NCBI RefSeq assembly: GCF_000621625.1 | Contig: NZ_JHXV01000008.1 | Coordinates: 124,001 to 188,000 of the forward strand | Length of the DNA stretch: 64,000 bases | Source of the DNA: Crocinitomix catalasitica ATCC 23190 | GTDB lineage: Bacteria > Bacteroidota > Bacteroidia > Flavobacteriales_D > Crocinitomicaceae | Reading direction: 5' to 3' | Shown here: positions 44,768-53,432 of the stretch, in pieces | Numbering within the stretch: position 1 is the stretch's first letter | Layout: each line of letters starts with the position of its first letter | Made by a program: the position numbers and the translations under genes | The notes under the pieces: generated by a model | The model's database searches: none | Told to the model about the DNA's origin: nothing | Seen by the model: only the letters and a program-made list of their open reading frames with translations

Positions 44768-45342
44768 TTTAGTCTCGCTTTATACTCCGTATTTTTCCTC
44801 GTCTTTTCTGCTACTAAAGAGTCGATTTGTGTTTGTAAGTCAATGCTGATATTCTTTAGATCCATCTGTTCTATTCCGTATCGTACAGGCGCTTTATTTT
44901 CATGACCAAGTCTAACATAATAAGAGACGATTGTTATGGTAATTGATACGCCTATGATCAATGTTCTGGTATTTTTTTTTTGATCCTTATTCTGATTTTT
45001 TATTTGAATGTTTAATGCATTGATTTCATCTAATGTTAAACGGGGTTCAGTTTCTTCAATTTCTAAATCTTCACCTTCATTTGAGCTTATTTGATAACGT
45101 ATGGCATCTTCCAAGTTGTTTGTTTCGATCAAATCATAAGTTTCATGATTGAGAAAGTAGGTGTCGTCACCATGGCGATCAGTTTCTATAAAATCACTGT
45201 TCACTAAAAATTCAATAATATCTTCTACAGGAATACTTTTCCTAAAATCTGTTTTGAATTTGCTTTTATGCAGATTTTGTCCCGGTGAGTTGTAGATTGA
45301 AAGGACATTATTTACGGCGATATTTATAAAATCTTCATTCAC
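44764..45342 (-). CDS. Hypothetical protein with one C-terminal-half membrane helix
   Basis: A 192-aa protein starting at GTG (MNEDFINIAVNNVLSIYN). The first 85 residues look like a helical, winged-helix-like domain (SIPVEDIIEFLVNSDFIETDRHGDDTYFLNHETYDLIE). A charged linker and one membrane helix follow (TRTLIIGVSITITIVSYYV, about 126-144), then a short coiled coil (ISIDLQTQIDSLVAEKTRKN). First gene of an operon of four minus-strand genes. Family not recognised. Confidence 0.65.
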   Translation of the reverse strand: MNEDFINIAVNNVLSIYNSPGQNLHKSKFKTDFRKSIPVEDIIEFLVNSDFIETDRHGDDTYFLNHETYDLIETNNLEDAIRYQISSNEGEDLEIEETEPRLTLDEINALNIQIKNQNKDQKKNTRTLIIGVSITITIVSYYVRLGHENKAPVRYGIEQMDLKNISIDLQTQIDSLVAEKTRKNTEYKARLK

Positions 45343-45428
45343 TTTTTCTATTTGATAAACAACTGTTTTAAGGCAGTGTAAGATAGAATAAATAATAAAT
45401 ATTTGAAATAGTAATACTTATAATTCAA

Positions 45429-45463
45429 CAAAAAAAGGGCAAACAATATTATTGTTTACCCTT
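45429..45463 (-). terminator. Terminator of the TetR-HAD-SDR operon
   Basis: Stem AAGGGTAAACAAT / ATTGTTTGCCCTT on the minus strand (one mismatch), loop AAT, followed by a run of Ts. Confidence 0.8.
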
Positions 45464-45486
45464 CTTATTCCTCTTTTGTAAAGAAT

Positions 45487-46221
45487 TTATACCAATGCAC
45501 CATTCGCACCAATCACTTGACCGGAGATCCATTTCGAATCATCACTGGCTAAGAAAAGTACCACACGTGCGATATCAATTGGTTTTGCCAAGCGATTGAA
45601 TGCGTTCATGGCGCTTAATTTGTCGATCACTTCTTGTGATTTTCCTTCTAAAAATAATTCAGTTTCAGTTGCGCCTGGCGCAATGGCATTGACTGATATT
45701 CCACGACCGATTTCTTTTGAGAAAACACGTGTCATTTGTTCAACAGCAGCTTTTGAAGCTGAATATATACTGTATGTAGGGAACATTAATTTTGCTGTAC
45801 TCGACGAAAAATTAATGATATTCCCGTTGTCAGCTAGACTTCTATCTGCTTCTTGTAAGGTGTTGAAAATTCCGCGAACATTTACGTTGAATATATTGTC
45901 ATATTCTTCTTCTGTATAGTCTTTTAATGGTTTTGAAGTCATCACACCTGCGTTATTAACTAAAACGTCAACCTTGCCGAAATGCGCAATGGCTTGTTCG
46001 AATAATTCGGTTACTTCTTGCCTTTTGCTGACATCAGCTTTTATGACAATTGCTTCTCCTCCGTTTTTAGTGATTGTATCAGCTGTTGCTTGTGCTTCCG
46101 TTGCACTGTTCGAATGATTGACAACTAATTTAGCACCGTTTTCTGCTAATAGTATAGCTACTTCTTTACCAATTCCTCTTGAAGAACCAGTGACGATAAT
46201 TACTTTATTTTCTAATTGCAT
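45487..46221 (-). CDS. SDR-family oxidoreductase (3-oxoacyl-ACP reductase-like)
   Basis: A 244-aa classical short-chain dehydrogenase. The NADP-binding motif is T-G-S-S-R-G-I-G (residues 11-18), NNAGV at about 90, the catalytic Ser in INFSSSTA, Tyr-x-x-x-Lys in YSIYSASKAAVEQ, and the PGATETE loop. The substrate is not set by sequence; annotation as FabG-like is only by similarity. It is the third gene of a TetR-HAD-SDR operon, suggesting an inducible pathway for a small organic (perhaps halogenated) compound. A terminator follows. Confidence 0.92.
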   Translation of the reverse strand: MQLENKVIIVTGSSRGIGKEVAILLAENGAKLVVNHSNSATEAQATADTITKNGGEAIVIKADVSKRQEVTELFEQAIAHFGKVDVLVNNAGVMTSKPLKDYTEEEYDNIFNVNVRGIFNTLQEADRSLADNGNIINFSSSTAKLMFPTYSIYSASKAAVEQMTRVFSKEIGRGISVNAIAPGATETELFLEGKSQEVIDKLSAMNAFNRLAKPIDIARVVLFLASDDSKWISGQVIGANGALV

Positions 46222-46251
46222 ATGCTATGTTTTTATTTGGGGTTAATAGTC

Positions 46252-47052
46252 TTATTTTAAATTGATCAATCGCTCCGCAATAAGTTTTAAGTTCGGTTCG
46301 TTTATTTCCGGATTTGGAGCTAAAGGATAAAGTTGCGCACCTGGTCGACTGACAAATGCTCCTCTCCAATTGGCCCAGATAGCACCCGCAATATCCCAAC
46401 CATGTGCAGCGACTAATAAACATTCGTTCGGTTGAACGCCCATTTTTCTTGCTGCCCAATCGTAAGCATCTGTATGAGGTTTAAATTTACCGATGTCTTC
46501 AATGCTCAATCGCTCGTCGAATAAATCAATTAATCCCGCATTCTTGAATTGTGTTTCCACGCCAATATTCGAAGAGTTAGTGAAAGATACTAATTTGTAT
46601 CCTGCCGCTTTTAAAGCTTCTAACGATTCTCTAACTTCTGGATGTGCGGGTAACGAACGAATGGGACCAAGGATTGCTGCTTGTGCCTCTTCCTCACTTA
46701 AAGTGATGCCATTATTGGCTGCAACCATTTGTAAAGCGGCTGAACCAATTATTCCGAAATCATTGTATTGTCGCCCGACAGTTGATACCAATGAGTATTG
46801 TAACATTGTTGTAAACCAAAGTGGTAAAAGTTCTTTTCTACCGCCCAATGCATCACCTACACTTTTTTTCATCACGGTTAAGTCTAATAATGTTTCGTTG
46901 ACATCAAAGAATAGGACTTTTGGTCTTGTGCTGTTGTTTTCGTTTGTTTTTGTCATTGTTTCGTTTTTAGCAAATGTGAATTGTGGTATTGTCGCGCCAG
47001 CTATGCCTAGAATGGCTGACTTTTTTATAAAGTTTCTTCTGGTGTTTTTCAT
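46252..47052 (-). CDS. Haloacid dehalogenase-type II hydrolase with Tat signal
   Basis: A 266-aa HAD-superfamily enzyme. The N-terminus from the ATG at 47052 is MKNTRRNFIKKSAILGIAG, a twin-arginine signal with the RRNFIKK motif, ending near IPQFTFA. The HAD core follows: nucleophile D50 in FFDVNETLLD, motif II Ser/Thr in SFTNSSN, the Lys in GKFKPH, and a motif IV region (VAAHGWDIAGAIWAN). Bacterial L-2-haloacid dehalogenases have FDVNETL-like motifs, so hydrolytic dehalogenation of 2-haloacids is likely, but the Tat signal places it in the periplasm, which is unusual for this family. An upstream in-frame start at 47079 would bury the Tat motif. Confidence 0.88.
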   Translation of the reverse strand: MKNTRRNFIKKSAILGIAGATIPQFTFAKNETMTKTNENNSTRPKVLFFDVNETLLDLTVMKKSVGDALGGRKELLPLWFTTMLQYSLVSTVGRQYNDFGIIGSAALQMVAANNGITLSEEEAQAAILGPIRSLPAHPEVRESLEALKAAGYKLVSFTNSSNIGVETQFKNAGLIDLFDERLSIEDIGKFKPHTDAYDWAARKMGVQPNECLLVAAHGWDIAGAIWANWRGAFVSRPGAQLYPLAPNPEINEPNLKLIAERLINLK

Positions 47053-47070
47053 TTTAATCTTTGTTAATTT

Positions 47071-47098
47071 ATAAAACATTCGTAACCGTATGTTTTAT
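47071..47098. promoter_or_regulatory. Operator-like palindrome upstream of the HAD gene
   Basis: A perfect 9-bp inverted repeat ATAAAACAT - 10 bp - ATGTTTTAT, 19 bp before the HAD start codon and inside the tetR-HAD gap. No T run follows, so it is not a terminator. Compare 47729-47756. Confidence 0.65.
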
Positions 47099-47112
47099 GG
47101 TAAAAAAAATAT

Positions 47113-47715
47113 TTAAGCTTTTAATCTTTCTAAAAATAATGCAAGTCCCATTAAATATTGATCAAGGATGACATCGTCTTCGTATAATTTTCTAATTCCT
47201 CTAATTCCTTCAAAAGCACTGATTAAATAAATAGCAATGGCTTCACTTGCAATACTAGACTTAATGGTTTTTTCCGCTTTTCCACGCTCAATTAAACAGA
47301 TCAATTCTGTTTTCCAGGCTTCAATTATTTTTTGTAAAGCAACTTGATAGGTTTGCTCATAATCTCCAATCTCATTGATGAAATTATTCATTGGACAACC
47401 ATGTTCTTTATCGTAAAGCGGAAATGATTTGATTCGATTTAAAAAGGTCGATGACAATATCTCATAAGCATCTCCATTAGCATGTAAGGGAATGATCATT
47501 CCTTCGTAAACCCTTTTCCGTATTTTTAATTTGATGACTTCTAAACCAATCTCTTTTTTGTTCTTATAGTGATGGTAGAATGCGCCTTTTGAAAGCTGTG
47601 TGGCTTTCATTATTTTTTCAATACTCGTCGTTTTAAAACCGTTTTCATAGAACAGATTAAACGCCTCATTAATGATGAGTTGTTTGGTTTGTTGCGATTT
47701 TAAATCTTGTTGCAT
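47113..47715 (-). CDS. TetR/AcrR-family transcriptional regulator
   Basis: A 200-aa repressor-type protein. Its N-terminal helix-turn-helix domain reads LIINEAFNLFYENGFKTTSIEKIMKATQLSKGAFYHHYKNK, the textbook TetR pattern (recognition helix LSKGAFYHH). The C-terminal domain (LIERGKAEKTIKSSIASEAIA; FEGIRGIRKLYEDD) is ligand-binding and belongs to the TetR_C subgroup seen in regulators of catabolic operons. It is the first gene of a set with the HAD and SDR genes. Matching 28-bp palindromes precede it and the HAD gene, so it probably represses itself and the enzymes. Confidence 0.93.
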   Translation of the reverse strand: MQQDLKSQQTKQLIINEAFNLFYENGFKTTSIEKIMKATQLSKGAFYHHYKNKKEIGLEVIKLKIRKRVYEGMIIPLHANGDAYEILSSTFLNRIKSFPLYDKEHGCPMNNFINEIGDYEQTYQVALQKIIEAWKTELICLIERGKAEKTIKSSIASEAIAIYLISAFEGIRGIRKLYEDDVILDQYLMGLALFLERLKA

Positions 47716-47728
47716 GTTGCAAACATAA

Positions 47729-47756
47729 ATAAAAAATACCTATTCGAATGTTTTAG
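47729..47756. promoter_or_regulatory. Operator-like palindrome upstream of tetR
   Basis: ATAAAAAAT - 10 bp - ATGTTTTAG, with the same arm length and spacing as the palindrome at 47071. Reversed, it agrees with that one at 22 of 28 positions. It lies 14-41 bp before the tetR start codon. Confidence 0.55.
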
Positions 47757-47792
47757 ATAAGCGCTTTAACTTCTTTTTAACAGACTTTAAGT

Positions 47793-49658
47793 TTACTTCA
47801 CCACTATATTTGTGTAGATTTTGTCTTCTTGCTCAATCTTGAGAACATAATGTCCATGCGCTAATCCATCCAAATTATCAATTGTTTGATCGGTAACCTG
47901 ACCTTGACGAACCATTTGACCTAAGTTGTTAATTAACGAATAATTCGATCCTTCTTCAATATTTGTCAAACGAATTTTGTCTTTAAATGGATTAGGGTAA
48001 GCAATCATTTTCGAATCACTATCCAAATCATCTAAACCAACAGTTGCAGGTTTAAGTTTTGCCATATGATTGTAGTTGGTTAGACTTATGCCGTTTGATC
48101 TAAAATCTCCACCAATGTATAAATTTACATTTAATGCCAAAAGGGAATGAACAGTTCCAAGGAATTCCGCTATGGGATTAAAACGATCATATATCAAATG
48201 GTAATAGGCTAAATTTCTGCCATGAGTTCCTCCAAAACCGCCATATCTAAAATCACCACCTAGTACCAAATTCACATCGTCATAAAATTCAATGTCATTA
48301 AAAGATACATAGTCTTCATCAAAGAATTCATCTAGTGTCACAAGTGGAAGCATTGTTTCAGCGAAATAACGACTTAAACAAACATTACTCTCCGTATCTC
48401 GATTAGCAGAACCTCCGAAATAGATCGAGGATCCGATACTTTTAACACATTTAATTGTGTCACTTACTGTAGGTTCGTTAATGGCATTCCACCCTGATAA
48501 TACACTGTTATATAGAATGTTTTTGACAATATGAGTTGACGCTATTCCTTCGTCATCATAAGTTGTAGCGGCATTAAAACTACCTGCAAAAAGATGGCCT
48601 AAACTGGTTTGTTCTGCTGTATAAATATGTCCATCTATTTCTGCACTTTTAGTCCATTCACCTGCATCGTTTAATAACCAAATTTCTTGACCTGGAATGT
48701 CAGGATGACTAATGGCTAAATATATTTGATTCGAACCATATGCTATTTTTCCTGTTGAGCTAATAGCGCCTGAACGTGTTGGTATTGTTTCATAAAACCA
48801 ATCTCCATCTTGGTAACGTGCCATTGGGTAAGATATATCATCATGAATTAACTCACCATAAACGTAGATACCGTCGTCTACTGTATAAAATAAACCACTC
48901 ACCATACCTGAAATTCCTTCGCCGAGACATGACAATATTCCATCTTCATATTTACCAATATTTAAACAGGGTAAATCATCTACGTCAGTAAAATCTCCGG
49001 AGAAAATAAAATCATCTGGACCAATATATTTGACCATCATTTTTACAGAACCATTTGTTCCATTGTGGATGGTGTCATAGCTTTCCGCTGGAGGGTATCC
49101 TGGCTGAATCCATGCCAATTCGTCCACAGTAAATCCAAATTCGTTCGCCCACTCGTGAACACCAGCTGTTTTAATATCTGCGATATAATCGTATTGATGT
49201 GTTGCATTTATGCGTGCAACTAAATCACTATTCCCTGATACCTCCATCATATAACCAACTGCACAATGGGTGTTTTTTGCATCTACAAAACAAGGCTGAC
49301 GATGTGCATAAGCCATGTTTTCAGGGAACAGTTTTGCATCGGCATATCTTTCCAATTCGTCCAATAATTCCCAACGATTTTGAAGCTGGGTTTTATTGAA
49401 ATTCGAATTATAATTTTTTCTTAAATCGGCTATTACTGCGTTGAGGTGATATTGAATTCGGTCTGCATCTGTTGTAAATGAAATAGCTTTGGTAGTATGA
49501 CTTTTATGCTGCTTTACCCATTCTTGATTTACTGTTGCTAAATGTGTGAATGCCGACTGCCATTCGTTCGGTTGAATTGTTGTATGTGCAAGTAAATTAT
49601 TAGAAAACCCTGTAAAAAGCAAAAGGATTGAACTAAAAAACAAGAAGAATTTTTTCAT
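47793..49658 (-). CDS. T9SS-exported protein with an N-terminal Cys-containing helical domain
   Basis: A 621-aa secreted protein. Signal peptide MKKFFLFFSSILLLFTGFSNNLLA. Residues about 30-185 are helical (IQYHLNAVIADLRKNYNSNF, ELLDELERYADAKLFPENM) with the block CFVDAKNTHCAVGYMMEVSGNSDLVARIN, a family pattern of Bacteroidota secreted proteins. The middle has propeller-like repeats (NIGKYEDGILSCLGEGI, IKCVKSIGSSIYFGGSANR, LNVNLYIGGDFRSNG). The C-terminus is a T9SS type A domain (IAYPNPFKDKIRLTN to YTNIVVK). The pair of Cys may form a disulfide or metal site. Function unknown. Confidence 0.85.
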   Translation of the reverse strand: MKKFFLFFSSILLLFTGFSNNLLAHTTIQPNEWQSAFTHLATVNQEWVKQHKSHTTKAISFTTDADRIQYHLNAVIADLRKNYNSNFNKTQLQNRWELLDELERYADAKLFPENMAYAHRQPCFVDAKNTHCAVGYMMEVSGNSDLVARINATHQYDYIADIKTAGVHEWANEFGFTVDELAWIQPGYPPAESYDTIHNGTNGSVKMMVKYIGPDDFIFSGDFTDVDDLPCLNIGKYEDGILSCLGEGISGMVSGLFYTVDDGIYVYGELIHDDISYPMARYQDGDWFYETIPTRSGAISSTGKIAYGSNQIYLAISHPDIPGQEIWLLNDAGEWTKSAEIDGHIYTAEQTSLGHLFAGSFNAATTYDDEGIASTHIVKNILYNSVLSGWNAINEPTVSDTIKCVKSIGSSIYFGGSANRDTESNVCLSRYFAETMLPLVTLDEFFDEDYVSFNDIEFYDDVNLVLGGDFRYGGFGGTHGRNLAYYHLIYDRFNPIAEFLGTVHSLLALNVNLYIGGDFRSNGISLTNYNHMAKLKPATVGLDDLDSDSKMIAYPNPFKDKIRLTNIEEGSNYSLINNLGQMVRQGQVTDQTIDNLDGLAHGHYVLKIEQEDKIYTNIVVK

Positions 49659-49822
49659 AGCAAAAGCGTGTTAAAACAATATTTATTTCAATGGAAACGA
49701 ATTGTTTATGTGAAAGGTTGATGCTGAAGTTAAGAAAAAAATAATCAGGATGCAACCCTTTTTAATTAACGATCATCATATAATTAACTGACCGAAATTA
49801 AAAATTATTAATTCGTTTAAAA

Positions 49823-51103
49823 ATGAAAAAAGCAGCATTATTTTTATCACTTATTGTATTGTTATCGGCTTGTAAAGACAAGTTCTATAATAAATACGTA
49901 GCACATGTTCCTGTATATATGGATTTTGAAATGTTCCGTCAATCTGGAAATTTTGAAGGGCCAAAAAGTATAACTGAAAAAGGGAATATTTATATTAAAG
50001 ATCAATATTTGTTTATTGTCGATCCAAATGAAGGAATTCATTTTATTGATAATTCCAACCCAGCTTCACCATCGCAAATTGGATTTCTAAATCTAATTGG
50101 TACCTCTGGAATGGCAATTAAAGACAACTATTTGTACGTGAATAGTTTAATTGATTTAGTGGTATTTGATATCTCTAATGTTTTTGCTCCTGTTGAGGTT
50201 GCTCGATTGGAGGATCAATTTCCTAATGCTTTGCCTGTTACTGATGTGAATTATCCGTTTACAGAAATAGATAAGAGCAAGGGTGTAGTAGTTGCTTGGG
50301 AAACAAAAGAAGTGAAAGAAGAGGTAAGTACGAATAATCCTACTTGGGTGGGTTGTGCAAATTGTGATTTTAACGTCCTTCCAAGTAAGAATTTGATAGC
50401 GATGGAGAGTTTTGCCGTTAGTAGTGATGGTGGTGGAAGTGCTGTTGGTATCTCTGGTTCAATTAGCCTATTTACTATATTGAATGATCATCTCTATATC
50501 ATGGATAATTATTCAATTTTAAGTCCAATTTCAATTGCTGATCCAACGAATCCTATAGCACATGAAAAAATCGCAACGTGGGGTGAAGTAGAAACTTTAT
50601 TTCCTTATAAAGAACATATTTTTATGGGTACACCATCTGGTATTTTAATTTACAATACGATTAATCCAAATGTACCTGAGTATGTTTCTTCTTTGAGTCA
50701 TGCAAGAGGTTGTGATCCCGTAGTTGTTCAAGATGATATCGCATATGTTACTGTTCGTTCTGGTGGGCCATGTGGCGGAGATATCAATCAATTAGATGTG
50801 ATTGATGTGTCTAATATTAGTACACCAATACTAAAATCAAGGTTTCAAATGGAGAATCCTCATGGGTTAGGAATAGATGGAAATCAACTGTTTATTTGCG
50901 ATGGAGATGCAGGTTTAAAAGTTTTTGATGCTTCAAATCCTATAGATGCTGGCAATAATTTAATTGCGAAGTTTAAAAATATTCAAGCTACAGACGTGAT
51001 TCCTTTTGGAGATGTGGCAATATTAATCGGTGATGACGGAATTTATCAATATGATTATGCGGATGTGAACGATATCAAGTTATTAAGCAAAATAAAATTT
51101 TAA
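49823..51103 (+). CDS. LVIVD-repeat surface lipoprotein
   Basis: A 426-aa lipoprotein with the lipobox LLSAC (Cys at residue 17). About seven repeats of the LVIVD/propeller type follow, each with a strand such as DQYLFIVDPNEGIHFIDNSNPASPSQIG or DDIAYVTVRSGGP. LVIVD-repeat proteins form beta propellers on the Bacteroidota surface, with unknown ligands. It opens a run of seven plus-strand genes that end with a sigma factor (gaps of 4, -4, 5, 2 bp and so on), so it is probably the first gene of that operon. Confidence 0.88.
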   Translation: MKKAALFLSLIVLLSACKDKFYNKYVAHVPVYMDFEMFRQSGNFEGPKSITEKGNIYIKDQYLFIVDPNEGIHFIDNSNPASPSQIGFLNLIGTSGMAIKDNYLYVNSLIDLVVFDISNVFAPVEVARLEDQFPNALPVTDVNYPFTEIDKSKGVVVAWETKEVKEEVSTNNPTWVGCANCDFNVLPSKNLIAMESFAVSSDGGGSAVGISGSISLFTILNDHLYIMDNYSILSPISIADPTNPIAHEKIATWGEVETLFPYKEHIFMGTPSGILIYNTINPNVPEYVSSLSHARGCDPVVVQDDIAYVTVRSGGPCGGDINQLDVIDVSNISTPILKSRFQMENPHGLGIDGNQLFICDGDAGLKVFDASNPIDAGNNLIAKFKNIQATDVIPFGDVAILIGDDGIYQYDYADVNDIKLLSKIKF

Positions 51104-51107
51104 GTCT

Positions 51108-51572
51108 ATGAGATATTTATCAATAATAGCAATGGTTTGCCTTCTATTAATAGGATGTAAAAAGAAAAAAGAAGAAAAAATATTGGCTGGAGATAGTTTA
51201 ACATTTGGTCATTTCTATGGTATGTGTGTGGGGGAAGAATGTACAGAAACATATAGGTTGACAGATGAGAAATTATTTGAGGACAGTAAAGATACATATG
51301 GTTGCGCTGGGCCATATGAGTTTTATGAGATGCCTACAGAATATTTTGAAATTGCAGCATCTATTCCTTCGTTAATGCCAGCAGAATTATTGGCGAGTCC
51401 GGATACATCATTTGGGAGTCCAGATATTGCTGATGGAGGAGGTTTGTTTGTGCAGTACAAACAAGGTGATCGCGTACAGACTTGGACCATGGATATAGGA
51501 GACAAGAATCCCGCTTTTTTGCATGATTTTGTCGATTTATTAAATGAAAAAATTAAACTTTTACAGGAATGA
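51108..51572 (+). CDS. Hypothetical lipoprotein
   Basis: A 154-aa lipoprotein, MRYLSIIAMVCLLLIGCKKKKEEK, Cys at residue 17 followed by a lysine/glutamate tether. The mature part has conserved-looking Cys residues (GMCVGEECTETYRL, KDTYGCAGPYEF) and an aromatic C-terminal half (GLFVQYKQGDRVQTWTMDIG). No family recognised. Its stop overlaps the next start as ATGA, so it is translationally coupled to the following gene. Confidence 0.75.
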   Translation: MRYLSIIAMVCLLLIGCKKKKEEKILAGDSLTFGHFYGMCVGEECTETYRLTDEKLFEDSKDTYGCAGPYEFYEMPTEYFEIAASIPSLMPAELLASPDTSFGSPDIADGGGLFVQYKQGDRVQTWTMDIGDKNPAFLHDFVDLLNEKIKLLQE

Positions 51573-51892
51573 AAAATATAGTATTTATAGGATTAATAAT
51601 GGTTGCGATGTTTAGTTGCAATAAAGATGATGACGACTTTACAAATTGTTATGCAGGACCATGTACAGGTGACGTAAAAGGTCAATTATTGGATTATAAT
51701 GGTTTAGATGGTTGCGGATGGGTGATAAAATTAGATGAAGGTGGAATTTTAGAGCCAACCAATTTAGATGATTTTGTGACTGATTTAGTAGATGGAGAAA
51801 TAGTATATGTTGATTATGTTACTTCGGCTCAGCTTGCAAGTATTTGTATGGTTGGTGAGGTTGTCGATTTAAGATGTGTTTCAAGAAGATAA
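51569..51892 (+). CDS. Small cysteine-containing lipoprotein
   Basis: A 107-aa lipoprotein, lipobox VAMFSC (Cys at residue 17) followed by an acidic tether (NKDDDDF). Four further Cys (NCYAGPC, DGCGW, SICMV plus DLRC) and the block GQLLDYNGLDGCGWVIKLDEGG suggest a small disulfide-bonded beta domain. Family not known. In the middle of the lipoprotein operon. Confidence 0.75.
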   Translation: MKNIVFIGLIMVAMFSCNKDDDDFTNCYAGPCTGDVKGQLLDYNGLDGCGWVIKLDEGGILEPTNLDDFVTDLVDGEIVYVDYVTSAQLASICMVGEVVDLRCVSRR

Positions 51893-51897
51893 GAATT

Positions 51898-52440
51898 ATG
51901 AAAAAGAGAATAGCAATAATATTTGTAGTATTAATTTCTTTAGGAGGTTATGCGCAATCAGAGACAATTAGCCCGGTTGTAAACGAAAAATCGTCGGTCA
52001 GTGGTTTTTATAACCGGGTTAATTTAGGTATTTTAGGAGGCAGTGACGTTTCAGCCTCCTTTCATGTAGTGAATGGCTACAGGATTAATGAACATTGGAG
52101 TGCCGGTTTCGGTCTTGGAGCTGAAAATTTTAGATGGAATTCGTATGTGCCACTTTTTCTTGAAGGTAATTATAGTTTATTGTCTTCAGGATCGACTCCT
52201 TTTGTAAATGTGATGGCGGGTTATTTATTGCCATTTAGAAATGTAGGAAGCGAAAAAGGAGGCTTTACATGTGGTGGAAATTTAGGATTCGATTTTTTTA
52301 TAAGTGATCATTTTGGAATCACAACTTCAGTTGGCTATAGATTCGCTATTATTAGCACTGAAACTAATGGTTGGGATGATTTTTTAAATGTTCAACAAGC
52401 CAATAGATATGCAATTAAATTTGGTGTAATATTTAAATAG
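51898..52440 (+). CDS. Outer-membrane beta-barrel protein
   Basis: A 180-aa protein from the ATG at 51898 (signal peptide MKKRIAIIFVVLISLGGYAQ). The mature part is alternating beta strands with a small-barrel pattern (FYNRVNLGILGGSDVSASFHVVNGYRI; FVNVMAGYLLPF; FGITTSVGYRFAII), ending IKFGVIFK, typical for a C-terminal barrel strand. An alternative longer frame lacks a sensible signal. Role unknown; it may form the pore or anchor for the neighbouring lipoproteins. Confidence 0.8.
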   Translation: MKKRIAIIFVVLISLGGYAQSETISPVVNEKSSVSGFYNRVNLGILGGSDVSASFHVVNGYRINEHWSAGFGLGAENFRWNSYVPLFLEGNYSLLSSGSTPFVNVMAGYLLPFRNVGSEKGGFTCGGNLGFDFFISDHFGITTSVGYRFAIISTETNGWDDFLNVQQANRYAIKFGVIFK

Positions 52441-52442
52441 TG

Positions 52443-52820
52443 ATGAAGAGATTTATATATCTAGGGTTATTATTGAGTTTAATGGCATGTAAAAAAGATG
52501 TGCCTGAAGAAACTGAAAAAATTAAGATTGATGAAGGAGGATTGATTGCAGTTCCAGCATGTATTCAAGATAAGATTGATTTTATTCTTACGCAAGAACC
52601 TTACAGTCCAGCTGCAGAAGTATGGAGTTGGTATAACGATACAAGTTTATATTATTATATCACTTCAGATTGTTGCGATCAGTTTAATTATCTTTATTCA
52701 GAAAACTGTGATACTATTTGCGCTCCAGACGGAGGGTTTTCAGGTGAAGGATCGGGTGATTGTCCGGAATTCACTAATACCTTAGAAAAAACGTTAGTAT
52801 GGAGTGATGATAGAGAGTAA
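52443..52820 (+). CDS. DUF6970-like lipoprotein
   Basis: A 125-aa lipoprotein from the ATG at 52443 (MKRFIYLGLLLSLMAC, Cys at residue 16). The mature domain has the pattern CIQDKIDFIL ... SLYYYITSDCCDQFNYLYSENCDTICAPDGG, which I recognise as the DUF6970 family of small Bacteroidota lipoproteins; the Cys-rich core should form disulfides. Function unknown. The next in-frame sequence is the sigma factor, 30 bp later. Confidence 0.8.
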   Translation: MKRFIYLGLLLSLMACKKDVPEETEKIKIDEGGLIAVPACIQDKIDFILTQEPYSPAAEVWSWYNDTSLYYYITSDCCDQFNYLYSENCDTICAPDGGFSGEGSGDCPEFTNTLEKTLVWSDDRE

Positions 52821-52850
52821 GGTTAATTTCTATCAATAAACTAAAATACA

Positions 52851-53432
52851 ATTAGTCAATTTAAGCACTATACTGATCTTGAAATAGTTCTGTTTTGTAT
52901 CGATGGAAATCGGCAAGGCCAGCAAGAATTGTATCTAAGATATGTTGGAATGATGAAGAGTGTTTGTATGCGATATGCAAAAGACGAGATGGAAGCTGAA
53001 GACATTTTACAAGAGGCTTTTATCTCAGTATTTAAAAATATCAAATCATATAAATCTGAAGGGGCATTAGGTGCTTGGTTGAGAAGGATTACTGTGAATA
53101 AAGCGATTGAACAGTTTCGGAAGAATAAAACCTTGCAAAAATTAAGTGAGAATGTTGGCTACTTTCAAGCGGACGAAGATTTTGAAATTACGGTACTCAA
53201 TCAACTCAATTTAGATGATTTAATCGCCAAAATTGCAACACTTCCAGTCGGATATAGAACCGTTTTTAATCTCTATGCGATTGAAGGGTATACGCATAAA
53301 GAAATTGGTGAAATGTTGAAAATTTCACCAGGCACTTCAAAATCGCAATACAGTCGCGCTAGGAATTTGTTAAATGAAATTATTACTTCTGAAATTGAAG
53401 CTGATAAAATAAGATTGAATTATGCAAACTGA
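52851..53432 (+). CDS. ECF RNA polymerase sigma factor
   Basis: Extracytoplasmic-function sigma factor. Region 2 (ELYLRYVGMMKSVCMRYAKDEMEAEDILQEAF) and region 4 (FNLYAIEGYTHKEIGEMLKISPGTSKSQYSRARNLL) are both intact. The family N-terminus expected before ELYLRY (DLEIVLFCIDGNRQGQQ) is encoded upstream of the nearest TTG at 52929, so the true start is earlier. The frame is open back to 52845, but no ATG, GTG or TTG occurs there. I give 52851 (ATT) as the earliest possible; CTG at 52890 is an alternative, or the genome copy has an error. It is coupled to the next gene by an 11-bp overlap. Confidence 0.88.
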   Translation: MSQFKHYTDLEIVLFCIDGNRQGQQELYLRYVGMMKSVCMRYAKDEMEAEDILQEAFISVFKNIKSYKSEGALGAWLRRITVNKAIEQFRKNKTLQKLSENVGYFQADEDFEITVLNQLNLDDLIAKIATLPVGYRTVFNLYAIEGYTHKEIGEMLKISPGTSKSQYSRARNLLNEIITSEIEADKIRLNYAN

